DNA from: Bacteroidales bacterium
GTDB lineage: Bacteria; Bacteroidota; Bacteroidia; Bacteroidales; UBA7960
Length of the DNA: 10,106 nucleotides
Assembly: GCA_007128045.1 (NCBI GenBank)
Contig: SKYG01000092.1
Span: forward strand, 1-10,106
Reading direction: 5' to 3'
Shown: positions 1 through 6,338 of the stretch, one piece after another
Layout: the number at the start of each line of letters is the position of its first letter
Numbering within the stretch: the stretch's first letter is position 1
Notes under the pieces: generated by a model
The model's input: only the letters and a program-made list of their open reading frames with translations
Told to the model about the DNA's origin: nothing
The model's database searches: none
Program-made: the position numbers and the translations under genes

Positions 1-120
1 ATCCTGAATTGAAGCAGAGGTATGGGCCAAATTCAGGATATGAATAGCCTTTGCCTTAATTTTGGTGTCCCTGATCTTATGAATATCATCAAGAAATTTT
101 TTGTCATAAAGAACTTTCAT
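1..120 (-). CDS. RelE/ParE-type toxin, N-terminal part, cut by window edge
   Basis: The minus strand opens with ATG at 120 and stays open to the window edge, giving 40 residues that begin MKVLYDKKFLDDIHKIRDTK. This beginning (hydrophobic beta strand, then a basic helix with the FLDDIHKI pattern) resembles the N-terminus of RelE/ParE-superfamily toxins of Bacteroidota type II toxin-antitoxin systems. RelE-like members cleave mRNA on the ribosome, while ParE-like members poison gyrase; the visible part cannot tell these apart, because the catalytic C-terminal half lies outside the window. The start lies four bases after the stop of the small upstream gene, the usual antitoxin-then-toxin order with translational coupling. 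Whether the gene is intact cannot be judged here. The family call comes from resemblance and context, not a search. Confidence 0.7.
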   Translation of the reverse strand, partial: MKVLYDKKFLDDIHKIRDTKIKAKAIHILNLAHTSASIQD

Positions 121-124
121 GAAT

Positions 125-322
125 TCACTTTTTCAATGCTTCCATTATAGCTTCTTTGCTGACATATTCCTTGGTTTGGCCTTCTAGCATTGACTTGAGA
201 AGACCGTATTCTTCCTTTTCATCATCGGTTAAAAAAGTTGCTTTTAACCGCAAACGCTTGGCCAACGAAAGAAATAGATGTTTATCGTCTTCAGACTTTA
301 TGTTTATGATCATTGTTTCCAT
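125..322 (-). CDS. Small antitoxin-like protein of a type II toxin-antitoxin pair
   Basis: This encodes 65 residues, starting METMIINIKSEDDKHLFLSL and ending EAIMEALKK. It looks like a short beta strand (MIINIKS), a helical stretch (DDKHLFLSLAKRLRL), then an acidic, charged C-terminal half. That fits the small antitoxins paired with RelE/ParE toxins in Bacteroidota, where the C-terminal part wraps the toxin. I do not recognise a named DNA-binding fold, so the family remains open. An in-frame ATG at 313 (residue 4) is an alternative start. The RelE-like frame starts four bases after its stop. The pair follows rlmD on the same strand after about 100 bases containing a hairpin and a perfect TAnnTTTG element, so it probably has its own promoter; such pairs usually repress themselves. 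Confidence 0.68.
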   Translation of the reverse strand: METMIINIKSEDDKHLFLSLAKRLRLKATFLTDDEKEEYGLLKSMLEGQTKEYVSKEAIMEALKK

Positions 323-359
323 CTTAAAGGCATTTTCTTGTATAAAGCGGTTCTATTAA

Positions 360-367
360 CAAAAATA
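360..367 (-). promoter_or_regulatory. -7 box candidate for the toxin-antitoxin pair
   Basis: Read on the minus strand, this is TATTTTTG, a perfect match to the Bacteroidota -7 consensus TAnnTTTG, 37 bases before the antitoxin ATG at 322. The expected -33 TTTG is not at the right spacing; the nearest upstream TTG (397-395) is about 27 bases away, longer than usual. In AT-rich intergenic DNA such an octamer can occur by chance, but its position between the rlmD hairpin and the antitoxin start is sensible. Confidence 0.45.
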
Positions 368-380
368 CAAATAAAACGCA

Positions 381-393
381 GACCTTCGACCTT
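381..393. repeat. Short remnant of the TTYGACC heptamer repeat
   Basis: The plus strand reads GACCTTCGACCTT, a little under two units of the seven-base word TTYGACC that forms longer arrays at 2051-2099 and 9975-10002. It has the same strand orientation as both. It lies in the gap between rlmD and the antitoxin gene. Alone it would be unremarkable; the two longer arrays make it likely to be a member of the same repeat family. Confidence 0.5.
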
Positions 394-401
394 GCAATCA
401 G

Positions 402-423
402 GGGGCGAAAGATTTTTCGCCCC
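402..423. terminator. Perfect 9-bp hairpin at the end of rlmD (terminator or REP-like)
   Basis: GGGGCGAAA (402-410) pairs perfectly with TTTCGCCCC (415-423) around a four-base loop, GATT. On the minus strand the stem begins at the last base of the rlmD stop codon, so it is placed as an end-of-transcript structure between rlmD and the toxin-antitoxin pair. No U-run follows on either strand, so it is not a textbook intrinsic terminator. It may act through Rho-type termination or 3' end protection, or be a dispersed REP-like hairpin. Its right arm plus flank, GCCCCTACA, recurs at 6319-6327, which favours the repeat reading. Confidence 0.55.
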
Positions 424-1865
424 TACAGGTCTCTTCTCTCCAACAATACCACGCTTTCTACATGGTGGGTATGCGGAAACATGTCGACGGGCTGCACTTT
501 GGTCACGGTGTATTTGGGACTTAGCAACTCAATATCGCGTGCCTGGGTAGCGGGGTTGCAGCTAACGTACACGATGCGTTCGGCGCTGCTGCTGAGCAGC
601 TGTTTGATCACTTTGGGATGCATGCCTGCCCGGGGTGGATCGGTGATCACCACATTCGGGAAACCATGGTTCTGGAAAAACACATCGTCAAGGATGGCAG
701 CCATATCGCCGGCAAAGAACTCCAGGTTTTCCAGGTTATTCAGGGTAGCATTTTCGCGGGCATGGACCACGGCCTCCTCCACGTATTCAATGCCGACCAC
801 CCTGCTGGACTTACGCGCCAAAAACATGGCGATGGTGCCGGTTCCGGTATACAGGTCATATACCAGCTCATGCCCCTCCAGGGCAGCAAAATCAAGTACG
901 GTTTTATATAGATGCACAGCCTGTTCAGAGTTGGTCTGAAAGAATGACTTAGGACCGATCCTGAACTGCAAACCATCCATTTCCTCAGTCATATACGAAC
1001 TACCCGAATAAATCACAGGTTCCAGATCGGCAATGCTATCGTTTTGTTTGTTGTTGACCATATAGGCAAGCGTTGTCACCTCCGGGAACGTCTTCACGAT
1101 GAAATCCAATACCTTTTCTTGAAGATCCAATTGCTCTCCGGAGAATACCACAACCACCATCACCTCTCCCTTGGGATTATTCCGCACAATAAGGTTTCTG
1201 AGCACCCCCTTTTTATCGCGGAAGTCAAAAAACGGGATGCCCTGTTCTTTGGCAAACGCCTTCACTTTCAACCTGATCGAATTGGTGGGCTCAGCCTGCA
1301 GCCAACAGGTTTTGACGTCCAGAACCTTATCAAAGTAACCGGGGATATGAAACCCCAAACCGTTCATATCCTTTACAGGATCACCGGTGTCAATTTCTTC
1401 GGATGTCAGCCATCGTTTATTTGAAAAGGTATATTCTAATTTGTTGCGGTAATGGGTGGTCTTTTTCGATGCGACAATGGGATGCACCTTCACGTGATCC
1501 AGGTTTGTCTTACCGATGCGTTGGAGGCTGTCGATAACCTGTTGGTGCTTATACTCCAATTGCCTTTCGTAAGGAAGGTGCTGCCATTTGCAGCCGCCAC
1601 ATATTCCAAAATGGCTACAAAACGGTTCTATGCGTTCAGCAGAATAAACATGCATCTTTACAACCTCTCCTTCCATGAAGTTGGCTTTCGCTTTTCTGAT
1701 GCGCACATCCACCACATCGCCCGGTGCCGCATAAGGTACGAACACGACCTTGTCATCGACCCGGGCAATTGCCTTGCCCTCTGCCGCAATACCGGCAATC
1801 ACTACCTTTTCCAGCACCTTTCCCCGCATCCCGCTCTTGTCACGTCCCTGTTTCCGCCTGCCCAT
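423..1865 (-). CDS. rlmD: 23S rRNA (uracil-C5)-methyltransferase RlmD/RumA family
   Basis: This cytoplasmic enzyme uses S-adenosylmethionine to methylate C5 of a uracil in 23S rRNA (U1939 in E. coli for RlmD). The 480-residue protein has an N-terminal TRAM RNA-binding domain (about 16-75). Four [4Fe-4S] ligands fit: C83, C89 and C92 (C-X5-C-X2-C) and C187. A Rossmann methyltransferase domain follows, with YDLYTGTGT (336-344), Q310 in the FFQTN motif, DPPRAG (409-414), the nucleophile C436 in SCNP, and the general base E470 in HHVES. The ATG at 1865 gives a basic start (GRRKQGRDK) before the TRAM domain; residue 13 is an alternative start. A one-mismatch -7 box, TACTTTTC, lies at 1914-1907. 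Position specificity (U1939, U747 or both) cannot be read from sequence, so the symbol rests on RlmD-like architecture. Confidence 0.93.
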   Translation of the reverse strand: MGRRKQGRDKSGMRGKVLEKVVIAGIAAEGKAIARVDDKVVFVPYAAPGDVVDVRIRKAKANFMEGEVVKMHVYSAERIEPFCSHFGICGGCKWQHLPYERQLEYKHQQVIDSLQRIGKTNLDHVKVHPIVASKKTTHYRNKLEYTFSNKRWLTSEEIDTGDPVKDMNGLGFHIPGYFDKVLDVKTCWLQAEPTNSIRLKVKAFAKEQGIPFFDFRDKKGVLRNLIVRNNPKGEVMVVVVFSGEQLDLQEKVLDFIVKTFPEVTTLAYMVNNKQNDSIADLEPVIYSGSSYMTEEMDGLQFRIGPKSFFQTNSEQAVHLYKTVLDFAALEGHELVYDLYTGTGTIAMFLARKSSRVVGIEYVEEAVVHARENATLNNLENLEFFAGDMAAILDDVFFQNHGFPNVVITDPPRAGMHPKVIKQLLSSSAERIVYVSCNPATQARDIELLSPKYTVTKVQPVDMFPHTHHVESVVLLERRDL

Positions 1866-1917
1866 AATGGAATAAATTAATAAAACTGGATTATTGAGCC
1901 CACATTGAAAAGTATCT

Positions 1918-1993
1918 CCCGCTGATTACGCTGATTTTCGCTGATTTATTTTCGCTGATAACCAATTATTTAATATCTGCGTTTATCTGCGGG
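1918..1993. repeat. Imperfect inverted repeat made of CGCTGAT / ATCTGCG words
   Basis: The left half starts CCCGCTGAT and has four CGCTGAT copies (1920, 1929, 1939, 1953). The right half ends ATCTGCGGG and has two ATCTGCG copies (1975, 1985). The reverse complement of the right end, CCCGCAGATAAACGCAGAT, aligns with the left arm CCCGCTGATTACGCTGAT with a few changes and a one-base gap, so the 76-bp element could fold into a long imperfect hairpin. It lies between the divergent rlmD and lysS genes. A related 19-mer, 17 of 19 identical to 1921-1939, is at 8530-8548. I recall similar GCTGATT/GCAGATT intergenic elements in other Bacteroidota genomes, but cannot verify this here. Confidence 0.7.
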
Positions 1994-2050
1994 AATTGTT
2001 TCCAGGCTATCACATTGCAAAAATAACAAACAATTTGATCTGTATCCCTT

Positions 2051-2099
2051 TTCGACCTTCGACCTTCGACCTTTGACCTTCGACCTTTGACCTTCGACC
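2051..2099 (+). repeat. Seven-unit tandem heptamer array TTYGACC
   Basis: Seven units in unbroken phase: TTCGACC three times, then TTTGACC, TTCGACC, TTTGACC, TTCGACC. The only variation is C/T at the third base. It lies upstream of lysS and ends one base before the ATG at 2100, which opens a false extension of the lysS frame. Because the period is seven bases, the array is open in several frames. On the minus strand it encodes Arg/Ser/Lys/Val-rich peptide, an easy source of spurious small genes. Further copies are at 9975-10002 (four units) and 381-393 (under two), all in the same orientation. Confidence 0.92.
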
Positions 2100-2131
2100 A
2101 TGGATCCAAAGATTTTCAACGCCTCAACTTT

Positions 2132-2151
2132 TGACAGGTCAAGCCCTGTCA
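2132..2151. repeat. 7-bp inverted repeat upstream of the lysS -7 box
   Basis: TGACAGG (2132-2138) and CCTGTCA (2145-2151) are perfect inverted copies separated by six bases (TCAAGC). The right arm ends 16 bases before the candidate -7 box at 2168, so it overlaps where a -33 contact would fall. It could be an operator, or a small hairpin in a transcript starting further upstream. A 7-bp palindrome can also occur by chance, so function is speculative. Confidence 0.4.
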
Positions 2152-2167
2152 CTACATCATTTTTTAT

Positions 2168-2175
2168 TACCTTTG
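2168..2175 (+). promoter_or_regulatory. -7 box candidate for lysS
   Basis: TACCTTTG is an exact match to the Bacteroidota -7 consensus TAnnTTTG, 24 bases before the chosen lysS ATG (2199). Transcription would begin near 2180-2185 and give a leader of roughly 15-20 bases, downstream of any ATG used by the longer reading frame. That is the main sequence argument for the short lysS start. No clear -33 TTTG is present at the usual distance. Confidence 0.6.
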
Positions 2176-2198
2176 CTCTTCGAAAAATTATCATGATA

Positions 2199-3935
2199 AT
2201 GAGCATACAACTAAGTGAGCAGGAACAATTTCGCCGCCAGGCCTTACATGAATTGATGGATCTTGGGGTTGACCCTTACCCAGCCGAAGGTTTTGCGGTA
2301 AATGTCATTGCCCGCGAGATTCTTGATACATTTCCCGGCGACAACAGTCTGTATCAGGATGTGAGCCTGGCCGGGCGCATCATGGGAAGGCGCATCATGG
2401 GAAGCGCCTCTTTTGCAGTGATCCAGGACGATACGGCACGTATTCAGCTGTATTTTAACCGTGACGAGATCTGTCCCGGCGAAGACAAGACCTGGTACAA
2501 CACAGTGTTTAAACGCCTGTTGGATATTGGCGACATTATCGGTGTACGTGGTCATGTATTTACTACCCAGATGGGTGAGACTACCATCCATGTAAAGGAA
2601 TTTAAGATCTTGTGCAAGTCACTGCGGCCACTTCCTGTGGTAAAAGAAAAGGAAGGTAAGGTGTTCGACGCCTTCACCGATCCCGAGCAACGTTACCGTA
2701 ACAGATACCAGGATTTGATCGTGAATCCCCATGTAAAACAGGTTTTCAGACAAAGGGCCAGGATGATAGAGAGTATGAGGGGCTACCTGTTGGATGCAGG
2801 CTACCTGGAGGTGGAGACACCAGTTCTTCAGCCCATATATGGTGGTGCTGCCGCAAGGCCATTCAAAACGTTTCATAATACCCTGAACACCACTTTGTAT
2901 CTGCGAATCGCCGATGAATTATACCTTAAAAGACTTATTGTAGGAGGCTTTGATGGGGTCTTTGAATTTGCAAAAGATTTCCGAAACGAAGGGATGAGCC
3001 GTTTCCATAATCCGGAGTTTACCATGATGGAGTTGTACGTGGCCTATAAAGATTATCTTTGGATGATGGATCTTGTTGAAGAGATGGTAGAAAAGATCGC
3101 TATTGATCTGCACGGCACTACCAAGGTACAGACCGGAGACCATGAGATTGACTTTAAAAGACCCTGGAAGCGTTATACCATGTATGAAGCCATTGAGCAT
3201 TTTACGGGTACCGATATTTCTGAAATGGACGAAGCCAGCATGCGGCAATTTGCCGAAGGCATTGGCATAGAAACCGACAATACTATGGGACGCGGCAAAT
3301 TAATTGATGAGATATTTGGTGAAAAATGCGAGGAACATCTCATACAGCCAACATTTATCACCGACTACCCTGTAGAGATGTCGCCACTGGCTAAGAAACA
3401 CCGCAGCAAACCCGGTCTGGTGGAGCGTTTTGAGGCTATATGTAATGGCAAGGAGATTTGCAATGCCTTTAGTGAGCTTAACGACCCCATCGACCAGCGT
3501 GCACGTTTTGAAGAACAGCTGGAATTAGGCAAACGTGGCGACACCGAAGCCATGGTACTTGATGAAGACTTTCTGAGAGCCATCGAAACCGGGATGCCTC
3601 CCACAGCAGGGCTTGGGATAGGAATTGACAGGCTGGCCATGATCATGACCAACAGTGCATCCATACAAGATGTGTTGTTTTTTCCACAGATGCGGCCTGA
3701 AGCAGCCTCTGCTGCCAAAACTACCGGCGACGATTTTATCCGGGCAGGCATACCCGAAGTATGGGTGCCTGTTCTCCAGCAGGCTGGTTACCCAGAACTG
3801 AATGCTTTGCAAGAAGCCAATGCCAATAAAGTATTCAACCAGCTTTGTGGGTTACGAAAAAAGATGAAACTCGATATACCTGCACCCAAGCCTGAAGAGG
3901 TCAGGTCCTGGGTAGAGAAGTCAAAAATCAGTTGA
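2199..3935 (+). CDS. lysS: Lysyl-tRNA synthetase, class II
   Basis: LysS charges tRNA-Lys with lysine using ATP, in the cytoplasm. From the ATG at 2199 the protein is 578 residues: an N-terminal helix (SEQEQFRRQALHELMDLGVDPYP), an OB-fold anticodon-binding domain (about 55-140), then the class II catalytic core. Motif 2 is visible as FAKDFRNEG with RFHNPEF (257-274), and motif 3 as GLGIGIDRLAMI (471-482). After the usual core end (FFPQMRPE, about 501) comes a further 77-residue helical tail ending WVEKSKIS, a feature I associate with Bacteroidota LysS. The frame is open back to 2100, but those residues are translated from DNA next to the heptamer repeat and contain the promoter; ATG 2193 is a near alternative. 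GH3 follows after 17 bases and is probably co-transcribed. Confidence 0.96.
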   Translation: MSIQLSEQEQFRRQALHELMDLGVDPYPAEGFAVNVIAREILDTFPGDNSLYQDVSLAGRIMGRRIMGSASFAVIQDDTARIQLYFNRDEICPGEDKTWYNTVFKRLLDIGDIIGVRGHVFTTQMGETTIHVKEFKILCKSLRPLPVVKEKEGKVFDAFTDPEQRYRNRYQDLIVNPHVKQVFRQRARMIESMRGYLLDAGYLEVETPVLQPIYGGAAARPFKTFHNTLNTTLYLRIADELYLKRLIVGGFDGVFEFAKDFRNEGMSRFHNPEFTMMELYVAYKDYLWMMDLVEEMVEKIAIDLHGTTKVQTGDHEIDFKRPWKRYTMYEAIEHFTGTDISEMDEASMRQFAEGIGIETDNTMGRGKLIDEIFGEKCEEHLIQPTFITDYPVEMSPLAKKHRSKPGLVERFEAICNGKEICNAFSELNDPIDQRARFEEQLELGKRGDTEAMVLDEDFLRAIETGMPPTAGLGIGIDRLAMIMTNSASIQDVLFFPQMRPEAASAAKTTGDDFIRAGIPEVWVPVLQQAGYPELNALQEANANKVFNQLCGLRKKMKLDIPAPKPEEVRSWVEKSKIS

Positions 3936-3952
3936 ACGTAATATTCTAATCT

Positions 3953-5491
3953 ATGGCAATACTGGGGTCTGTCATAAAAAGAGCCATTGAGTTGCGCAGC
4001 AAGATGCCTGCCATATTCAGTATAAAAGATCCTGAAACCATGCAGGAGAAAGAATTGAAGCGCTTAATGAGGAGGGCTTCCAATACTGCATTCGGAGAGC
4101 ATTATGATTTCTACGACATTCTGAGAAGCAAAAACCCCGTTGCAGAGTTTCAGTCCCGGATTCCGATGCACGATTATAACAGTATGTTTAAGGCGTGGTG
4201 GTACCGCTCCCTGAATGGAGAGCCTTATGTATGCTGGCCGGGCCGGGTGAGGTATTTTGCCTTGAGTTCAGGCACATCTGAAGCATCGAGCAAATACATC
4301 CCTGTTACCGCCGATATGCTAAAAAGTATCCGAAAAACAAGTACCAGACAGATCTTTTCACTGGCCCGTTATGACTTCCCAAAGTCATTCTATGAGAAAG
4401 GCATCCTGATGCTTGGCGGGAGTACACACCTGCAATATAACGGCACCTATTATGAGGGAGACCTCTCGGGAATTACCACCAAAAACATCCCATTCTGGTT
4501 TCAGCATTTTTACAAACCCGGCAAACGAATCTCAAAAGAACGTGATTGGCCTACCAAACTGAATGAGATCGTGAAGAAAGCCCCTAATTGGGACATTGGA
4601 GTGATTGTCGGTGTGCCTGCCTGGTGGCAAATATTGATTGAAAAGATCATTGATCATTACAAGTTGCAAAGCATTCATGATATTTGGCCAAACCTGTCCA
4701 TATTTGTACATGGTGGCGTTTCATTCACTCCATATGTTAAAGGATTTGAGAAGCTTCTCGGGAAGCCACTCACTTATATCGAAACCTATCTTGCATCAGA
4801 AGGATTTGTGGCATACCAAAACCGTCCGAATACCAATGGTATGCAATTGGCACTTAATGAAGGGCTTTTCTTTGAATTTGTACCCTTTAATGAAGACAAC
4901 TTCGACACTGAAGGAAACCTGAAAGAGGAAGCCAGAGCCCTTACAATTGACATGGTTGAGGAGGGTCGTGAATATGCCTTGCTGTTGAGTACTTGTGCAG
5001 GTGCCTGGAGGTACCTGATTGGAGACACCATAAAGTTCGTCAACAAAGACCTTAGTGAGATAGTCATTACCGGACGAACAAAACACTTTCTCAACCTCTG
5101 CGGAGAACATCTTTCTCAGGAGAACATGAATATGGCTGTAAAGATGATGGAAGACCAGCTTAACATCGCAGTACGCGAGTTTACCGTTGCCGGGACAAGG
5201 CACGAAACCATGTTTGCCCATAAATGGTATATTGGAACTGATGATATGGCTGATTCTACGTTGATTCGCCAACATATTGATGAAAATTTGAAAATCTTAA
5301 ATGACGACTACCGCGTTGAACGTATTGCAGCCATCAAAGATGTCATTGTAGAGATATTGCCGTCAAGGGTGTTTTATGACTGGATGCGTAAGAAAGGAAA
5401 AGAGGGCGCTCAAAATAAATTTCCCAGGGTGTTAAAGAATAAAATACATCAAGAATGGGAGACTTTTCTTAAAGAAACGGGCAATAATTAG
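3953..5491 (+). CDS. GH3-family acyl-acid amido synthetase homologue
   Basis: GH3 proteins are ANL-superfamily adenylating enzymes. The characterised plant members join amino acids to acyl acids such as jasmonate or indole acetate; substrates of the bacterial forms are mostly unknown. The 512-residue protein has the expected nucleotide-binding motifs in order: SSGTSEASSK (105-114, motif 1), YLASEG (279-284, motif 2) and YLIGD (354-358, motif 3), then TGRTKHFLNLCGEHL (373-387), typical of the hinge into the C-terminal domain. Near the end, QNKFPR (487-492) resembles the GH3 Q-x-K-x-PR element that carries the catalytic lysine. No signal peptide or membrane segment is seen, so it should be cytoplasmic. 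It sits 17 bases after lysS and 38 before a LysE-type exporter, suggesting one transcript. Family assignment is firm; the reaction is inferred and the substrate cannot be named. Confidence 0.9.
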   Translation: MAILGSVIKRAIELRSKMPAIFSIKDPETMQEKELKRLMRRASNTAFGEHYDFYDILRSKNPVAEFQSRIPMHDYNSMFKAWWYRSLNGEPYVCWPGRVRYFALSSGTSEASSKYIPVTADMLKSIRKTSTRQIFSLARYDFPKSFYEKGILMLGGSTHLQYNGTYYEGDLSGITTKNIPFWFQHFYKPGKRISKERDWPTKLNEIVKKAPNWDIGVIVGVPAWWQILIEKIIDHYKLQSIHDIWPNLSIFVHGGVSFTPYVKGFEKLLGKPLTYIETYLASEGFVAYQNRPNTNGMQLALNEGLFFEFVPFNEDNFDTEGNLKEEARALTIDMVEEGREYALLLSTCAGAWRYLIGDTIKFVNKDLSEIVITGRTKHFLNLCGEHLSQENMNMAVKMMEDQLNIAVREFTVAGTRHETMFAHKWYIGTDDMADSTLIRQHIDENLKILNDDYRVERIAAIKDVIVEILPSRVFYDWMRKKGKEGAQNKFPRVLKNKIHQEWETFLKETGNN

Positions 5492-5529
5492 CAGACTCTT
5501 CGACTATTGCCGACCAAACATGTAAATAT

Positions 5530-6174
5530 ATGATCACCGCACTGATTGAAGGAATTGCGATGGGTCTCACGCTTGCCTTTTTAATTGGACCAAGCTTTGT
5601 CTCCCTGTTGCAAACGAGCATTCACAGGGGGTATTATGCTGGGATACAATTTGCTGTAGGTATTGTCTTAAGTGATCTGACGTTAATAGCACTCTCCTAT
5701 TTCGGCGCATTACAGTTTTTAGGTGCCGATCAGAATCAACTCAGGATGGGCATTATTGGCGGTTTGATCGTGATTGGATTTGGCATTATCACATTTACCC
5801 GGAAATATCACATTGCTTCACCTTTGAAACTGGACATACACATTAAAACCGAAGGTTTCTTTAACAGTCGATTGCTGAAATACATTTCCAAAGGATACCT
5901 CATGAACATCTTTAACCCGTTTTTGCTGGTCTTCTGGTTGGGCGTGATGAGTCTGGTATCTTCAAAGTACGGCATCCCATCTAAAGAGATCTTTATGTTT
6001 TTTATAAGCACCTTATCGACGGTATTTGTTACAGACCTGTTCAAGTGTATGATTGCCAACCGCATCTCAAAGCGACTGAATGTTAAAGTGCTCACGCTGT
6101 TAAACAGGATTGTAGGTATTATGATGGTTGCCTTTGGAATCCTATTGATTATCAGGGTGCTGATCTTTATCTGA
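5530..6174 (+). CDS. LysE/RhtB-family transporter (amino-acid exporter type)
   Basis: This is a 214-residue inner-membrane protein with about six hydrophobic segments (roughly 4-27, 37-60, 71-90, 124-144, 152-172 and 188-213), the usual size and topology for the LysE superfamily. The N-terminal pattern GPSFVSLLQTSIHRGYYAGI (20-39), followed by GIVLSD (44-49), is characteristic, as is the NIFNPFLLVFWLGV stretch (126-139). Family members export amino acids or related small molecules using the proton gradient; this substrate is unknown and need not be lysine despite the neighbouring lysS. The ATG at 5530 leads directly into the first membrane segment. It follows GH3 after 38 bases with no clear promoter between, so co-expression is likely. 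No hairpin terminator is evident downstream. Confidence 0.9.
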   Translation: MITALIEGIAMGLTLAFLIGPSFVSLLQTSIHRGYYAGIQFAVGIVLSDLTLIALSYFGALQFLGADQNQLRMGIIGGLIVIGFGIITFTRKYHIASPLKLDIHIKTEGFFNSRLLKYISKGYLMNIFNPFLLVFWLGVMSLVSSKYGIPSKEIFMFFISTLSTVFVTDLFKCMIANRISKRLNVKVLTLLNRIVGIMMVAFGILLIIRVLIFI

Positions 6175-6252
6175 CAACCAAAAACCATCCTTTCACTACC
6201 ACCGGCCACAAACATATCCCAATCTTCAGTGTTTCACGCCGCCAAATATTCT

Positions 6253-6260
6253 TACTTTTG
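6253..6260 (+). promoter_or_regulatory. -7 box candidate for gltX
   Basis: TACTTTTG matches the Bacteroidota consensus TAnnTTTG exactly and is followed by CAATGG. A degenerate -33-like TTTC lies 17 bases upstream (6232-6235). Initiation would be near 6265-6268, giving gltX a leader of roughly 95 bases that contains the two 8-bp tandem repeats. It is the only good promoter match in the 186-base gap after the LysE-type gene, so gltX is probably transcribed separately. Confidence 0.62.
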
Positions 6261-6281
6261 CAATGGTAACCATCCAAACAT

Positions 6282-6304
6282 TTCAACAATTCAACAATTC
6301 AACA
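6282..6304 (+). repeat. 8-bp tandem repeat TTCAACAA, nearly three units
   Basis: TTCAACAA is repeated at 6282, 6290 and 6298 (the last copy is incomplete), directly after the presumed gltX transcription start. It would lie in the untranslated leader. A small reading frame starting at 6263 runs through it and on into gltX in another frame, but shows no sign of being a gene. Confidence 0.75.
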
Positions 6305-6338
6305 CCTATAACAGGGTTGCCCCTACAAAACTTTTCAA

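Noticed and set aside
423..1880. Several plus-strand reading frames opposite rlmD
   Set aside because: They are shadows of a clear RlmD gene with all motifs in place; none resembles a known protein.
2051..2099. CRISPR-like array
   Set aside because: The units are 7 bp and directly abutting without spacers, and no cas genes are in view.
2131..2136. TTGACA, resembling a sigma-70 -35 box
   Set aside because: There is no TATAAT at the right distance, it overlaps the palindrome, and this organism appears to use the Bacteroidota TAnnTTTG promoter type.
1866..2198. Riboswitch or T-box upstream of lysS
   Set aside because: The predicted leader is only about 15-20 bases, and I see no conserved riboswitch core. 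The structure present is better explained by repeats.
1970..2206. 78-codon minus-strand reading frame between rlmD and lysS
   Set aside because: It is mostly a translation of the heptamer array (RSKVKGRRSKV) and of repeat DNA, and it overlaps the lysS promoter and start.
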